NCBI RefSeq assembly: GCF_002272015.1
Contig: NZ_NPBY01000032.1
Coordinates: 17,843-81,842 of the forward strand
Length of the DNA: 64,000 nucleotides
Direction: 5' to 3'
Origin: Paenibacillus campinasensis
GTDB taxonomy: Bacteria > Bacillota > Bacilli > Paenibacillales > Paenibacillaceae
Part shown: one piece after another, positions 8,190 through 18,854 of the stretch
Numbering within the stretch: the stretch's first letter is position 1
Layout: each line of letters opens with the position of its first letter
Notes under the pieces: generated by a model
Told to the model about the DNA's origin: nothing
Database searches by the model: none
What the model saw: only the letters and a program-made list of their open reading frames with translations
Program-made: the position numbers and the translations under genes

Positions 8190-8753
8190 ATGCGGCTGGA
8201 CATGAAGACATTAACGGAATGGAGCGAGGCGTGGTGGGATAAGCTTGGCCCCATCTACCAGGAGGCCTTTACACACGGAGCCAAGCCGGAACGCGTGCTG
8301 CGGAGCATGCTGGAGCGCGGGATTGCCTGCTTGCATGCCGGAATGGTCGGGGACGAGGCCATTGCCATGGCCGTGAGCGGATTTCGCGGCAAGTTGGGCA
8401 ACAGGCGGCTCATCCTCGACTATATGGCTGTCCGTGACACATGGCGGGGAAAAGGTTTCGGCACACGCTTTTTCATGCACATTCGCGACTGGGCTGTACG
8501 CGAGCATCAAGTTAAAGCCATGATCATCGAAGCGGAAGCGATGGATACGGAAACAAATCGGAACCGCCTGGCTTTCTGGCATCATTGCGGTTTCATCGAA
8601 ACCCCTTATGTGCATCAGTACATCTGGGTTCCGGAGCCCTATCGCGCGCTGGCACTGCCGCTGTCCCCTGATTTTCGCATCACGGACGACGGGCGTTCCC
8701 TGTTTCACGATATTACTTCGTTTCATCAGCAATCCTTTCGGAACCCTTCGTAA
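8190..8753 (+). CDS. GNAT-family N-acetyltransferase
   Basis: The start is placed at the ATG at 8190 because ACAGGAGG lies 7 bases before it; the frame is open for another 51 codons upstream without a comparable site. The 187-residue product has GNAT features in the middle: GNRRLILDYMAVRDTWRGKGFGTRFFMHIRDW, where R-G-K-G-F-G is the acetyl-CoA pyrophosphate loop, followed by MIIEAEAM and FWHHCGFIETPYV. The acyl acceptor is unknown. It stands alone, divergent from the ydcZ unit and followed by a strong terminator. Confidence 0.82.
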   Translation: MRLDMKTLTEWSEAWWDKLGPIYQEAFTHGAKPERVLRSMLERGIACLHAGMVGDEAIAMAVSGFRGKLGNRRLILDYMAVRDTWRGKGFGTRFFMHIRDWAVREHQVKAMIIEAEAMDTETNRNRLAFWHHCGFIETPYVHQYIWVPEPYRALALPLSPDFRITDDGRSLFHDITSFHQQSFRNPS

Positions 8754-8768
8754 GAGGGCTTCAACATT

Positions 8769-8808
8769 AATAACCCGGAGGAGCGGTCAAGCCACCCTCC
8801 GGGTTATT
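8769..8808 (+). terminator. Terminator after the GNAT gene
   Basis: A perfect 13-bp stem (AATAACCCGGAGG / CCTCCGGGTTATT) with a 14-base loop starts 16 bases after the stop codon. It is followed by CGCTTTCTC. Confidence 0.78.
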
Positions 8809-8927
8809 CGCTTTCTCACAATGACTATTCTTCGGATGAAGAGAGAATGTGAAGGTCTCCTCCAGGAACAATTCGGCAATCATCAGGTAGCGCCACAGCA
8901 TTCATATTCGTCTTGCTCCTTCCCCGA

Positions 8928-11327
8928 TTACTTTAACGGCTCCAATCTGTACGTTAGTCCCGGCGCTGTTGAGAAAGCGCAGTACCCCTGTTCATCCGGC
9001 GTGATTTCGAACCTTTCATCCTTGCAGTACACGGCATAACTTATCCCGCTGCCGCTCGTGTCGATGATGCATCGGTTCCCGAGATTCGAGTATATGCGAG
9101 CTTCGATCAACGAGCCGGATGCCCAGCGAATATCCACTTCAAAGCCGCCTCTGGCGCGAAGACCGCGCACCACCCCTTCCCGCCACCCGTCCGGAAGCGC
9201 AGGCAGCAGCTTCATCGCAGGGCGATGCGATTGGAGCAGCATTTCGGCAATGCCGGCCGAGGCGGCAAAATTGCCGTCAATCTGGAACGGCGGATGCGCG
9301 CCCAGGAGGCTTGCATAGACCCCCCCATAGTTATAGCGCTCTCCCTCCCCGTCTTTGACCAGTCGCAGCATGTTCTTAAGCAGCTGATAAGCCCGATTCC
9401 CGTCGCCAAAGCGGCTCCAGAGCGCAACTCGCCAGCCGAGGCTCCAGCCGGTGCTTTCATCCCCGCGCCGCTGCAGCGTCACCCTCGCTGCCTCGAACCA
9501 TTCAGGCGTCTCTTCAGCGGTCAGCTGCCGCCCCGGGTATACCCCCACCAGATGGGAGGTGTGCCGGTGAAACGGATCCTCGTCTTCAAAGTCCGCTGCC
9601 CATTCCTGCAGCTGGCCGTAACGCCCGATCTGCGGCGGAAACAGTCGTTCCCGGGTGCTGCTCAGCTCTCGTCGGAAATCATCATCCATGCCGAGGATGT
9701 TGCTGGCCTCGATCGTGTTGGTGAACAGCTCCCAGATCAGACTCAAATCCATTGTTGCCCCTTCACTGATCGCATAAGTTCCGTCAGCCGTGCGGAATTT
9801 ATGCTCCGGCGATGTAGACGGGGATGTCGTCAAATAGCCATCCGGCCCTTCAATGAGCCAGTCCAGGGCGAACAGACAAGATTCTTTCAGAATAGGGTAG
9901 GCTTCATCCCGCAAGTACTGCAGATCTCCGCCAAACGTATAGTGCTCCCACAGATGCTGGGTCAGCCAGATGCCGCCCATCTGCCACAATGCCCAGGTGG
10001 GATCACCGTCCCCGTAATTGCCCACGGGCGCAGTCTGCCCCCATAGATCGGTGTTATGATGAGCGACCCAACCTCTGGCTCCGTAATGAACCGCGGCGGT
10101 TACGGCACCATTCTGGGCCAGATTGCCGATCATATCGAGCATCGGGCGATGACATTCAGCCAGATTGCAGACTTCGGCCGGCCAATAGTTCATCTCTGCA
10201 TTGATGTTCAGTGTCCAGTTGCTGCTCCACGGCGGGCGTATGGACGCATTCCATATGCCCTGCAGATTCGCTGCCTGCGTGCCGGGACGCGAGCTGGAGA
10301 TGAGAAGATATCGCCCATAGTGGAACAGCAGCTCCACCAGCCCCGGATCCGAAGCCCCGTACTGCACAATGCGCTCTTCCGTGTCCATTTCAGCGCTGCC
10401 GGCCACGCTGTCCCCGAGCCGCAGATCGACACGGTCAAACAGACGGCGGTAATCCTGCATATGCCGCTCAAGCAGCTGTGAATAGTCATGCTGCAGCGCC
10501 GCTGCCAGATGCCGCTCACAAGCAGCTGTTGCAACGTCCGGGCCGGCAGGCATCTTGTCATAGCCGCTGAAGCTGGTCGCCGCACTGATAACCAGAACCG
10601 CTTCGGTCGCTCCATACACATGGATGCCTCCGGCATCGGCATAGACCTGACCGTCCGTGCTTGCGACATGCAGCTGTCCTTCAAATGCCATTCCCTTGCC
10701 CGGTCCGGAATCCGCATACCGAACCGGCTTGTCGGCTGACACGTAGCTTGGTTCCACACGTGCAGGCGCATGTCCGCGTATCTTGCAGGCCTGATCCTCC
10801 ATCAGCAGAACATGACGGAGCTGGCTCTCCAGCCGCGCATGGACATCCAGCGCTCCAGGTACACTGGCACGCAGCTTCAGCACAATCAGCTGATCCGGGA
10901 ATGATGCAAACATCTCGCGAACATAAGCAACCTGACCGACACTGTACTCGGTCCGATGAACAGCGCGCGTAAGATCCAGTGTGCGCCGGTAGGAATGGAA
11001 GATCGGGCCATGATCAAAGCTCAGACGCAGATCGCCAAGCGGCATATAGGATTCCGTGTAGGGCCCCAGCATCTTCCGGCCCAGCTGGTCCGCTTCGGCA
11101 TAACGCCCCTCCCGCGTAAGCTGCCGAATAACCGGGAGAACCTCCCGTGCAGCCGGATTGTTCCAGTCCCTCGGATATCCCGACCATAGCGTATCCTCGT
11201 TCAAGCTAATCGTCTCCCGCTCCACGCCGCCGTAGATCATCGCACCCAGACGGCCGTTGCCGATCGGCAGCGCTTCGGTCCATACCGAGGCGGGTTTGCC
11301 GTACATCAGTTTTTTGTTCTCTTGCAT
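8928..11327 (-). CDS. Glycoside hydrolase family 95 (alpha-L-fucosidase/galactosidase)
   Basis: The 799-residue protein matches GH95 along its length. It starts with the N-terminal beta-domain ([26 protein letters not shown]) and continues into an (alpha/alpha)6 barrel. Known catalytic positions of the family are seen: NIN at 374-376 inside [12 protein letters not shown], a TSPEH segment with the general-acid glutamate, and the aspartate of [15 protein letters not shown]95 enzymes invert alpha-1,2-fucosyl or related alpha-L-galactosyl bonds of plant or host glycans. There is no signal peptide, so it probably acts on imported oligosaccharides. GGAGGT precedes the ATG. It lies 84 bases after a truncated GH110-like gene and probably shares its cre-bearing promoter. 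Confidence 0.93.
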   Translation of the reverse strand: MQENKKLMYGKPASVWTEALPIGNGRLGAMIYGGVERETISLNEDTLWSGYPRDWNNPAAREVLPVIRQLTREGRYAEADQLGRKMLGPYTESYMPLGDLRLSFDHGPIFHSYRRTLDLTRAVHRTEYSVGQVAYVREMFASFPDQLIVLKLRASVPGALDVHARLESQLRHVLLMEDQACKIRGHAPARVEPSYVSADKPVRYADSGPGKGMAFEGQLHVASTDGQVYADAGGIHVYGATEAVLVISAATSFSGYDKMPAGPDVATAACERHLAAALQHDYSQLLERHMQDYRRLFDRVDLRLGDSVAGSAEMDTEERIVQYGASDPGLVELLFHYGRYLLISSSRPGTQAANLQGIWNASIRPPWSSNWTLNINAEMNYWPAEVCNLAECHRPMLDMIGNLAQNGAVTAAVHYGARGWVAHHNTDLWGQTAPVGNYGDGDPTWALWQMGGIWLTQHLWEHYTFGGDLQYLRDEAYPILKESCLFALDWLIEGPDGYLTTSPSTSPEHKFRTADGTYAISEGATMDLSLIWELFTNTIEASNILGMDDDFRRELSSTRERLFPPQIGRYGQLQEWAADFEDEDPFHRHTSHLVGVYPGRQLTAEETPEWFEAARVTLQRRGDESTGWSLGWRVALWSRFGDGNRAYQLLKNMLRLVKDGEGERYNYGGVYASLLGAHPPFQIDGNFAASAGIAEMLLQSHRPAMKLLPALPDGWREGVVRGLRARGGFEVDIRWASGSLIEARIYSNLGNRCIIDTSGSGISYAVYCKDERFEITPDEQGYCAFSTAPGLTYRLEPLK

Positions 11328-11411
11328 GCTTAACTACCTCCGTTTCTCTTTCAGTAGATGGAATTGAATTGCCTTGTTTTCTCTTGCGATGTCTAAATAT
11401 CAGATCCATGA

Positions 11412-11984
11412 TTAACCATCTGGTCGATGGACCATGTCCAGATCTTGCATGTAAAAGAGCCCGTTGTCGCTAATGTCAACGTTCCGGCATGTTTCTACCG
11501 TGATCAGCCCAAGCGACTCCAGCGTCCCGGTCCGGCTTCCCGTCACGTCCACCTCATTGCCCTGAAATACCAGCCCTTCCGTCCCATGCACTGACAGCAG
11601 AAGTGCTGCTGTACCCTCGAACCGATTCCCCTCGATGCGAATATTGCGATGCACCGGATCAGCACCGGAGCCCGCCTCGTTCTCGGGCGCAATTCGAATG
11701 ACCGGATGCCCCGCACCGCCGCAGCCAATAAACACGTGGTCTGCAATGAGCATATTTCGAACGGCACCCGACTCATACCAAGAATTGGCGTCGCCTGCAA
11801 CCAGAATGGCGCTCATGGTCATCTGTTCAAACCGGTTGCCGCGAATGATCGTTTCAACAATCTGGACTCCCCCCTTTTTTCTTGATAGCGCTATCATTTT
11901 TGGCCAATCCGGTTTTCTATATAGGTTCCATGTTACTGGATGTGCCACTTTTTGAATAGGTACCTTTTTGAGCGGAGGGTACAT
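11412..11984 (-). pseudogene. 5'-truncated GH110-like parallel beta-helix protein
   Basis: Only the last ~155 residues of the frame resemble a known family. MTMSAILVAGDANSWYESG, then VRNMLIADHVFIGCG, then HRNIRIEGNRFEG are C-terminal turns of the right-handed beta-helix found in GH110 alpha-galactosidases (whole proteins about 550-600 residues). The first ~35 residues (MYPPLKKVPIQKV...) are translated promoter-like DNA containing a cre site (11883-11896) and a purine run AAGGGGGGAG. The simplest reading is a deletion that fused the original promoter and ribosome site to the 3' third of the gene, leaving a non-functional fragment ahead of the GH95 gene. The GH110 assignment is by pattern recognition. 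Confidence 0.62.
11883..11896. promoter_or_regulatory. cre site (CcpA-type operator) TGATAGCGCTATCA
   Basis: This perfect 14-base palindrome fits the catabolite-responsive consensus TGWNANCGNTNWCA. It could equally bind a LacI-family regulator. On the minus strand it lies just upstream of a purine-rich ribosome-site-like run and the truncated GH110 frame, so it probably represses this unit and the GH95 gene when preferred sugars are present. Confidence 0.6.
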
Positions 11985-12172
11985 TTCGTATGATTCCAGG
12001 GCTGCTCAACGGCTTGAATACGGCAATTTCAAGAAGCCGCATATATGAAGCCTGCAATCATCCTCGCCTTTATGCATCCGGGTAGGCATGCGGTGCTTGT
12101 GCTGACAGGCTCCATCTATGGTTGCGGTCACTTTCTCACGTCCGTGCTCGCCACCGATCCGGATATCACGCA
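11985..12172. other. Short unassigned region
   Basis: Only short frames of uncertain meaning are seen, such as a 48-codon plus-strand frame from about 12047 that starts MKPAIILAFMHPGRHA and has no ribosome site. I cannot support a gene. It may be residue of the deletion that truncated the neighbouring GH110-like gene. Confidence 0.3.
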
Positions 12173-12198
12173 GAAAAGCAGCTCAAAATGAGCTGCTT
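12173..12198 (-). terminator. Terminator of the chelatase operon
   Basis: On the minus strand AGCAGCTCA-TTT-TGAGCTGCT is a perfect 9-bp stem followed by TTTC, located 7 bases after the stop of the cobN-like gene. Confidence 0.8.
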
Positions 12199-12204
12199 AT
12201 GTCA

Positions 12205-15200
12205 TCATTCATTGCTTTCCAGTTCACCTTCAAGCTCCAAATACCGCTCGTGCAGCATCTGCAACTCTTCATCTGAAGCCTGCCAGTATTGGCGTTGATG
12301 GCTCTCCAGCAAAGTCTCCAGCATGCTGTGATAAGCCCAGCGATTATTGTCCCGCATCTGCTTGCTGCGCTGTTCATCAGCCACGTATTCCTTGTGAACC
12401 GCTGAGAAAATCCAGGAATCCACTTCATGGGTTGTCGCCGCCAGACCCAGCAGGTTTTCGATGCGATCCGCGATTTTCTGCGCGCCATGATAATCATGCT
12501 TCAGCAAGCCGTCCATCCATTTGGGATTCAGCAGCCGGGTGCGAACCCCGCGCTGCACCGACTTCCGCACTTCCTCGGTCAATGCCCGCTCACCCGTCGA
12601 ATCGGTGATGTATATCGCTGCTTTTGTCCCTTTGGCGATCTCTACCGATTTGGCCAATCCTCCGAAGAACTCGTAATAGTGGTCCAAATCCGTAACTTCG
12701 TGCTCGTGATTGCTGCGGATTTGCGAAACAATATCCACCGCAGCCAGATTCGCCTTGTAGAGGTCATACATGTCTTCGCCCCTGTACTTCGAGCTGTATA
12801 CATGCTTCAGACTGCTCATAAAGGCCTCGCCCAGCTGGCTTTCATCCTCCCACTGCTTCGTCTCGATGAGCTTGGTGACCGATGTGCCGTACTCCCCTTC
12901 GGCAGGTCCATATATGCGTGCGCATGCCAGATCCCATGCTTCGTTATGTCCTGCGCCAGCCAAGCGAAGCTGTTCATACAGCTTCACCGAGTGTCGCTTG
13001 AACAGATTCTGGTCCATTGGCTCATCCAGCTCGGAAATGTCTTGAAAAATCCGATGCAGCATAATCATCTGCTCAGGGAACATATCCCGGAAGAAACCGC
13101 AAATATGTACGATGACATTCAGCCGCGGCCTATTCAGCTCTGCCAGGGGAACAATTTCATACGCCATCGGCATCATAGCTCCCCGTTCTTTAATTCTGAC
13201 GCCGAGATACGCCAGAATCTGGCCCAGCGTCTCGCCTTGTGTTCGCGATGTTTCCAGCCCCCACATCACAAGCGCTGTGGTATCCGGATATTGATGGCGA
13301 GACTTATAATACAGTTTCAGTGTATTCTCTGCGATTTTCCATCCACTGGAAGCGGCTGTTTGTGTGGGGATGGCTCTTGGGTCGAACTGCACCAGATTGT
13401 ACCCTGACGGGAGAACCTCCGGGTTCCGAATATAATCTCCGGCAAGGCGTACCGGCACATACTTCCCATCGAGCGCTGACAAGAGCTGCTGGATTTCCTG
13501 CTCTGCATTTGTGGAATGGTACGCCGCCATCCCTTTCTCCCATAGTTCCTGCCAGCGTGCCTGAAGCTCCTCGTTTAGCCCGCCGGGGGCATCCGGAATA
13601 CTGGACGTTTGCATGAAGGACCGCACGGCTTGCTCGACATGCTCATCCACCGTTCGCAGCTTATCAATATGCTGCCCATCCAGCAGTTGATCATAATCCC
13701 AGCCGAGTGTCGTGGCATAGATTCGCTGCAAGGAGCCAAGCGCACGGTTATCATGGCTTAAGATCATTCTCATATGACCTGCCGCCTGCTCGTGGGTATA
13801 GCCCTCACCCAGAACATGCAGTCCTTCGGGGATCAAGGATCTTCGCATTCGGTACAATTCGCTTTCGATCTGCTCCAGATCATCGGCTTCAAGCGACAGC
13901 GCTTCAGCCTGCTCCTGCAGCCTTCTCCACAGCCCCGGAAGCCGCGCCGGATTCAGCCGCTCCGCTTCCCTGTATTCGTGCAGCAGCCCTTCAAGCGCTG
14001 CATATTCCCCATACAGGCCGCTAGCTGTAAATGGCGGGGATTGATAGCCGAGAAGGACAGCATGGGTTCTTCGTTTTGCAATCATCGCCTCCGAAGGATT
14101 CCCGACATAATAGGCATAAAAGTGAGGAAGATCCGAAATCATGGCATCCGGCACACAGTCTCCGGACATGCCGCTCTCCTTGCCTGCCATAAACTCAATC
14201 GTGCCATGGGTCCCGACATGCAGGATGGCATCCGCCTTGAACTCGTCCCGGATATACTGGTAAAAGGCCAAATACTGATGGTGCGGCAGCAGGCTTTTAT
14301 CATGGTAGGCCGCTTCGGGATTTTCATGCACGCCCCGGCTCGGCTGCAGTCCGATAAACAAATTCCCGCTGATCAGACCAGGGATTTTGAACGCCTCGTT
14401 CTCGATCGTCATTATGCTTCCCGGCGCCTCTCCCCACTGCTCACGAAGCTCATCTTCTCGTTTGGCAAATACCTGGTTATTCTTCACATACTGATCGGTG
14501 CTGATCCTGGGAAGAGATTCAGACCAGCGCTCATCCGCCCAGTCACCGGAATTGATCAGCCCTTCCCGAAGGAAGCGCTCCTTTAATTCTGCACCGGTAA
14601 ATGTATCGGTCTCGTAGCCATGCGCTTTCAGTGCGGCTGTCAACCTGGAGATCGACTCGAATGTATCTAACAATGAGGCTTGAAAAAGATTCCCTTCTCC
14701 CGGCGGATAATTGTATCCGATAATAGCAATTCGTTTCTCCGATTGCGGCTTGCTGCGCAGCGCCAAATACCGCCGGATCCGGCTGACCAATCGGTGTGCC
14801 CGCTCTTCGATCAGCTGCAGCTCCTTGGTATGCAGCTGCATCTCCTCATCATAGTCACGCGTGCTCAAGGCAGCAACCGGCAGTGTATCTATGCTCCCGT
14901 CGAGCTCAGGCAGCATCATCTGCACGAGGAATTCGGAAGGGGTCAGGCCTTGGGCGGATAGTTCCCAGTCGGAACGTTCCCTGCGTGTCAGGAAAAAGGG
15001 ATGCAGCATCGGCGCCTCCAGCTCTTTTAACATGGACAACATTTCTTCGCTCTTGCCCCCGGTAGGCCCTGCCCCCAGCCGGAATGGCACAAAATTGACG
15101 ATCAGGTCCACCTTGTTGCCAGAGGTCCCGCCGTGCATGAGCAAATCCTTCAACCTCTTCGGGTCCACGCGGACGAGGGAAGCGAATGCAACGGGCAGAA

Positions 15201-15915
15201 CATTGGCGAAGGGCCGGATGTCCTGTATGATGCTGCCTACAATGTCACCTGTATGGAGCGGATAGCTGTAGCCCATGAACAGCACGGCTACCGTCGGCAG
15301 TTCTTTCCGGACAGGCACGGTGAGGCGATAGGCCTCTATTGAATCGAAGGGCCGCTTCAGACACGGGTCATAGATGCCTGCCGCTTTAAGTGCAGCGGGC
15401 GGCTCCACCGCCGGCCAATCCAGCTTTTTCCCTAGCCTAGCTGCAATGTAACCGAGCATATGCTGCATATTATGGATGCCTGCATGTCTCCAGTATTCAA
15501 CAAGCGATCGGTAGCATTCGAGATCCTCTCGGCACTCAGCCTGATCGGCAGAAGCGTGCGGCTTTCCGTGTTGGTGCTTGCCGGCAATGTCATCGTAACG
15601 CAATGAGCCTAACCGGAACAGCTCCTGAATCCCTTCCGCATTCCCCCCTACAATGACCTGCTCCGTATCGAGAGCTGCGCATATTCTATGGAGACGAGAC
15701 AGGGTCTGAGCAGGCGTGCCGTGCGGATCATGAATAATAAACTCGGCCTCCTCGGCCCTAGCTTTCACCCGCTCCCATTCTTCCTCCGATAACTCTCCTT
15801 CAATATTAAAAATGGATAACGCGATACGACTGCGAAGCGATGTCTCCATGTTGGTATACATCAGCGATAAATCCTTCATGGCCGCATGCGAAGTTGTAAA
15901 GATCACGATCTTCAA
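12205..15915 (-). CDS. cobN: CobN/ChlH-type large subunit of a metal chelatase
   Basis: This is the large substrate-binding subunit of a class I (CobN/BchH) metallochelatase. The product is 1236 residues if started at the TTG at 15915, which has AAAGGAGG 8 bases upstream. An in-frame ATG at 15957 would add 14 residues but lacks a ribosome site. Family segments include LHVGTHGTIEFMAGKESG near residue 567 (the H-x-GTHG motif) and, towards the end, ESLLDTFE-type and FFGGLAKSV stretches. Known family members insert cobalt into hydrogenobyrinate diamide or magnesium into protoporphyrin, driven by ChlI/ChlD-type ATPase subunits, both of which precede it here. No cobalamin or chlorophyll gene is nearby. 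It ends a six-gene run that begins at a Zur-type operator, so zinc starvation is the likely condition for its expression. Confidence 0.88.
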   Translation of the reverse strand: MKIVIFTTSHAAMKDLSLMYTNMETSLRSRIALSIFNIEGELSEEEWERVKARAEEAEFIIHDPHGTPAQTLSRLHRICAALDTEQVIVGGNAEGIQELFRLGSLRYDDIAGKHQHGKPHASADQAECREDLECYRSLVEYWRHAGIHNMQHMLGYIAARLGKKLDWPAVEPPAALKAAGIYDPCLKRPFDSIEAYRLTVPVRKELPTVAVLFMGYSYPLHTGDIVGSIIQDIRPFANVLPVAFASLVRVDPKRLKDLLMHGGTSGNKVDLIVNFVPFRLGAGPTGGKSEEMLSMLKELEAPMLHPFFLTRRERSDWELSAQGLTPSEFLVQMMLPELDGSIDTLPVAALSTRDYDEEMQLHTKELQLIEERAHRLVSRIRRYLALRSKPQSEKRIAIIGYNYPPGEGNLFQASLLDTFESISRLTAALKAHGYETDTFTGAELKERFLREGLINSGDWADERWSESLPRISTDQYVKNNQVFAKREDELREQWGEAPGSIMTIENEAFKIPGLISGNLFIGLQPSRGVHENPEAAYHDKSLLPHHQYLAFYQYIRDEFKADAILHVGTHGTIEFMAGKESGMSGDCVPDAMISDLPHFYAYYVGNPSEAMIAKRRTHAVLLGYQSPPFTASGLYGEYAALEGLLHEYREAERLNPARLPGLWRRLQEQAEALSLEADDLEQIESELYRMRRSLIPEGLHVLGEGYTHEQAAGHMRMILSHDNRALGSLQRIYATTLGWDYDQLLDGQHIDKLRTVDEHVEQAVRSFMQTSSIPDAPGGLNEELQARWQELWEKGMAAYHSTNAEQEIQQLLSALDGKYVPVRLAGDYIRNPEVLPSGYNLVQFDPRAIPTQTAASSGWKIAENTLKLYYKSRHQYPDTTALVMWGLETSRTQGETLGQILAYLGVRIKERGAMMPMAYEIVPLAELNRPRLNVIVHICGFFRDMFPEQMIMLHRIFQDISELDEPMDQNLFKRHSVKLYEQLRLAGAGHNEAWDLACARIYGPAEGEYGTSVTKLIETKQWEDESQLGEAFMSSLKHVYSSKYRGEDMYDLYKANLAAVDIVSQIRSNHEHEVTDLDHYYEFFGGLAKSVEIAKGTKAAIYITDSTGERALTEEVRKSVQRGVRTRLLNPKWMDGLLKHDYHGAQKIADRIENLLGLAATTHEVDSWIFSAVHKEYVADEQRSKQMRDNNRWAYHSMLETLLESHQRQYWQASDEELQMLHERYLELEGELESNE

Positions 15916-15953
15916 TCTTGTTGCCTCCTTTCTGGATGTGAAGCGGTACCCGG

Positions 15954-17912
15954 TCATCGTTTGGTCAGACGAACTGCGGTAGCTACGCCTTCTTCGTCCA
16001 TATTCTCAAGCTTCCTGTATGCAGCACCCAGCGCTTGCGCCAGCTCTTTCGAGCGTCCCAATTTGACAAATCCCTGTTCCGTGTCCAGCACGAGACATGG
16101 AATTCCGGAAGCGCGAATAGGCTCGGCAGCACTGAGGCACTCCTTCCAGACGTCGGCATAGGAAGTAAGACCGCTTGGACTTTCATTGGCCCGGCCATCA
16201 GTGACAAGAATGATCATCGGCAGCGTGTCATTGTTTCTGCGCTTCTCCAGCTCCAGCGTTTGGTAAGCTTTGACAAGCCCGGCTGTCAGCGGTGTCTTTC
16301 CGCCCGTAGGGATGTCCCGCAAATGCTTGGATGCTGCATCAACACTGCGCGTAATCGGGAGCACATACTCGGCTTCTCCTTTTCGAAAGGCAATCATGCC
16401 GATACGGTCCCGCTTAACGTAGGCATCCTGAAGGAGGGACAGAATGCCGCCCTTTACAGCGGCCATTCGTTTCCGAGCTGCCATCGAGCCGCTGGCGTCC
16501 ACCACGAACAGCAGCGAGGCGCCCACGCTGCTTTCTTTTTTCTTCTGACGCAAATCTCCGGGCTCGATTGCGAACGCAAGCCCGTCCCTCTTCTCGCGAA
16601 TCGTCTGGAAGGGAGCAGCTGCACGAATCGTAGCATCAAAAGCGACATCTGCCTGCACCTTTCGGTGCGGAGTCACAGCACCTACGACACGTCCTTTATT
16701 CATGTTGGCATGGGCTCGCCCCCTTTTGCCCAGTCCTCCATCAGCCATCTTCCGCCGAAGATTATAATCCAGGGGCTGAAGCCGGAAACCGTCGTCCGGA
16801 AGGATGATCCGGTCTTCTGAAGCGGATAAGCGCTGCCCTTCCTCATCCTCATCCCTGGACGCAGAAGGGTCTGAAGCCGGACTGGATGTGGTTGTCATTC
16901 GGCCGGAGCCGCTCGCCGCGTGATCCGGGGAGCCGTCTGGGGAACGTGAATCGCGTGAGGTATCATCCTCCGGCGAATGGCCTGGCTGCTCTGCGGAATC
17001 TGGAGCTGCCGGAGAATGGTCTGCAGCACGAGACTCATCAGCTACTGCACTCATGCGATGAGGCAGCACACACTCCGCAATTTCTCGAATGTCGGAAGAA
17101 GTGACCTCCCCTCGTTCATCCCAGGCTGCCGCCGCTCTAGCACCTTCAATAAGAGCCAGCTCGGCCCGGGAGCTGGCAATGCCCGCTTCCTTGGCGATGG
17201 AAGCCGCCAATTGGAGCATTGACGCCCCCACCTTAATGCGGGGCAGCGTGCGCGCTGCGGCCTCCATTCGTTGCCGAAGCGCTTCATCCTGTGCCCGATA
17301 CCGGTGTACAAACGCATCCGGATCGCGCTCATATTGAAGCTGACGGCGAATGATCTCGACTCTGGACGTCAAGGATTCGGCTGTATCCAATGCGATGCCA
17401 TAACCGAAATGGTCCAGAATGGGAGAAGGTATCCCTCCTTCTTCCGCATCCATTGCTGCAAGAAGCATAAAGCGGCTGCTTCGGACGGCAGATATCCCTT
17501 CTCTATGCAAATGAATGACACCCATGCTGAAAGCACGAACGATTTCCTTGATGATGGTTTCCGGCAGCAGATTCAGATGATCCGTGAGGAGCAGCTGTCC
17601 GTCAGCTTCCGCGAGCAACCCAGGCTGGTGAGTCATCGTTCTGCCTTGTACAATGGCGGCTGCATCCCATGCACCAAGAAGGCGGTCTGCGGTCACATTT
17701 GCGGGTACGGATATGCTTCTTCGGGTTCCCAGAAGAGCAGCTGCCCCGCGCAAAAGCAAGCTTTTGCCTGCACCGGGAGAACCGCTGAGAAGAACGCCGC
17801 CGCTAGCCGGATTTATGAAATAGAGCAGGATCGCCCGTTTCGCCCTCTCCTGTCCTACTATAGCGCTAAACGGATACACGGGAGCGGCATGCATCAGCTC
17901 CTTCGCCTTCAT
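15954..17912 (-). CDS. ChlD/BchD-type chelatase subunit (AAA + VWA)
   Basis: The 652-residue protein has an N-terminal AAA+ domain (about 1-270; Walker [12 protein letters not shown]), an acidic, Ser/Pro-rich linker (about 295-380), and a C-terminal von Willebrand A domain (about 450-650). The VWA domain has a MIDAS: DASGS, the threonine of GGKTPL and the aspartate of LVTDGRAN. The Walker B region reads [10 protein letters not shown] instead of the active DEIN, as in other ChlD subunits that scaffold ATPase rings without hydrolysing ATP. It bridges the ChlI ring to the large subunit. Its start overlaps the chlI-like stop (ATGA), and its stop lies ~40 bases before the cobN-like start. Confidence 0.9.
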   Translation of the reverse strand: MKAKELMHAAPVYPFSAIVGQERAKRAILLYFINPASGGVLLSGSPGAGKSLLLRGAAALLGTRRSISVPANVTADRLLGAWDAAAIVQGRTMTHQPGLLAEADGQLLLTDHLNLLPETIIKEIVRAFSMGVIHLHREGISAVRSSRFMLLAAMDAEEGGIPSPILDHFGYGIALDTAESLTSRVEIIRRQLQYERDPDAFVHRYRAQDEALRQRMEAAARTLPRIKVGASMLQLAASIAKEAGIASSRAELALIEGARAAAAWDERGEVTSSDIREIAECVLPHRMSAVADESRAADHSPAAPDSAEQPGHSPEDDTSRDSRSPDGSPDHAASGSGRMTTTSSPASDPSASRDEDEEGQRLSASEDRIILPDDGFRLQPLDYNLRRKMADGGLGKRGRAHANMNKGRVVGAVTPHRKVQADVAFDATIRAAAPFQTIREKRDGLAFAIEPGDLRQKKKESSVGASLLFVVDASGSMAARKRMAAVKGGILSLLQDAYVKRDRIGMIAFRKGEAEYVLPITRSVDAASKHLRDIPTGGKTPLTAGLVKAYQTLELEKRRNNDTLPMIILVTDGRANESPSGLTSYADVWKECLSAAEPIRASGIPCLVLDTEQGFVKLGRSKELAQALGAAYRKLENMDEEGVATAVRLTKR

Positions 17913-18841
17913 CTTGCCTGTACCGATCCTGCTGAATTTAGTACGCCTTGCAGCTTCTGCTCCATGCCGCCGGCCTCTTCAAACGGCTTCCTCCGCATGC
18001 GGTGAGGCAGGACGAGATAAGCGGCTTCCTGCATATGAGCAGGATTGACAGTTTCTTGTCCATGCCAGGCCGCTAGCGTTGCAGCCGTTTTGATCAGGGT
18101 GATGTCCGATCGGTGGCCTTCCACCTCTAGGGCGATGCCAATGCTTGCAGCCAGTTCGAGCATATCGTCTGGTATCCGAACCTGATCCAGCCGATTCCGG
18201 GCCTGAAGGATCTGGTTCAGCATCTGTTCCTGCTCTAACGCGTATTGCTTTACAAATGCGCCAGGATCACGCTCATAATCCATTCGTCTTCGAATCACCT
18301 GCGCGCGCTCCTGAACATCCCGTTCACCGCCAATCTCAACAGAGAGACCAAATCGGTCGAGAAGCTGCGGACGCAGGTCCCCCTCTTCCGGATTCATCGT
18401 CCCCACCAAGATGAAGCGAGATGGGTGCGAATAAGAGATGCCTTCCCGCTCCACCGTATTGACTCCCATCGCAGCTGCGTCCAACAGGACATCCACGATA
18501 TGGTCGTCCAGCAGATTAATTTCATCAATATACAAAATGTGGCCGTCCGCCGCAGCCAGTAATCCGGGCTCAAATTTCTTTTCCCCCGTTTTGATTGCAT
18601 GCTCAATGTCCAGCGCTCCGACCACACGATCTTCCGTTGCACTGACGGGCAGATTAACGACATTCAGATTAGGTACAAGGCCTGCTAAAGCGCGGACCGT
18701 GGTGGACTTGGCTGTTCCTTTCTCACCTCGAATCAGCACGCCTCCTAACCTCGGATTAATGACATTCAGAATGAGTGCCAGCTTCATGCGTGTCTGACCT
18801 ACAATAGCCGTAAAAGGATATTGCTGCTGTATATGCTCCAC
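17909..18841 (-). CDS. ChlI/BchI-type chelatase AAA+ ATPase
   Basis: The 310-residue AAA+ ATPase has Walker A ([12 protein letters not shown]), an intact Walker B ([12 protein letters not shown]), sensor-type [22 protein letters not shown], and the C-terminal helical lid. Length and motifs match ChlI, BchI and the ATPase of bacterial cobalt chelatases. It hydrolyses ATP to drive metal insertion by the CobN/ChlH-type subunit. The start is GTG at 18841 with AAGGAGAGG 8 bases ahead. It follows the ABC-transporter ATPase gene after 13 bases, which ties the chelatase physically to the importer in one transcription unit. Confidence 0.92.
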   Translation of the reverse strand: MEHIQQQYPFTAIVGQTRMKLALILNVINPRLGGVLIRGEKGTAKSTTVRALAGLVPNLNVVNLPVSATEDRVVGALDIEHAIKTGEKKFEPGLLAAADGHILYIDEINLLDDHIVDVLLDAAAMGVNTVEREGISYSHPSRFILVGTMNPEEGDLRPQLLDRFGLSVEIGGERDVQERAQVIRRRMDYERDPGAFVKQYALEQEQMLNQILQARNRLDQVRIPDDMLELAASIGIALEVEGHRSDITLIKTAATLAAWHGQETVNPAHMQEAAYLVLPHRMRRKPFEEAGGMEQKLQGVLNSAGSVQAR

Positions 18842-18854
18842 TGCGTTCCTCTCC

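Noticed and set aside
12205..18841. Chelatase genes read simply as cobalamin biosynthesis (CobN-ChlDI cobaltochelatase)
   Set aside because: No corrin-ring gene or cobalamin riboswitch is seen, and the operon starts at a Zur-type box next to zinc genes; kept only as an alternative.
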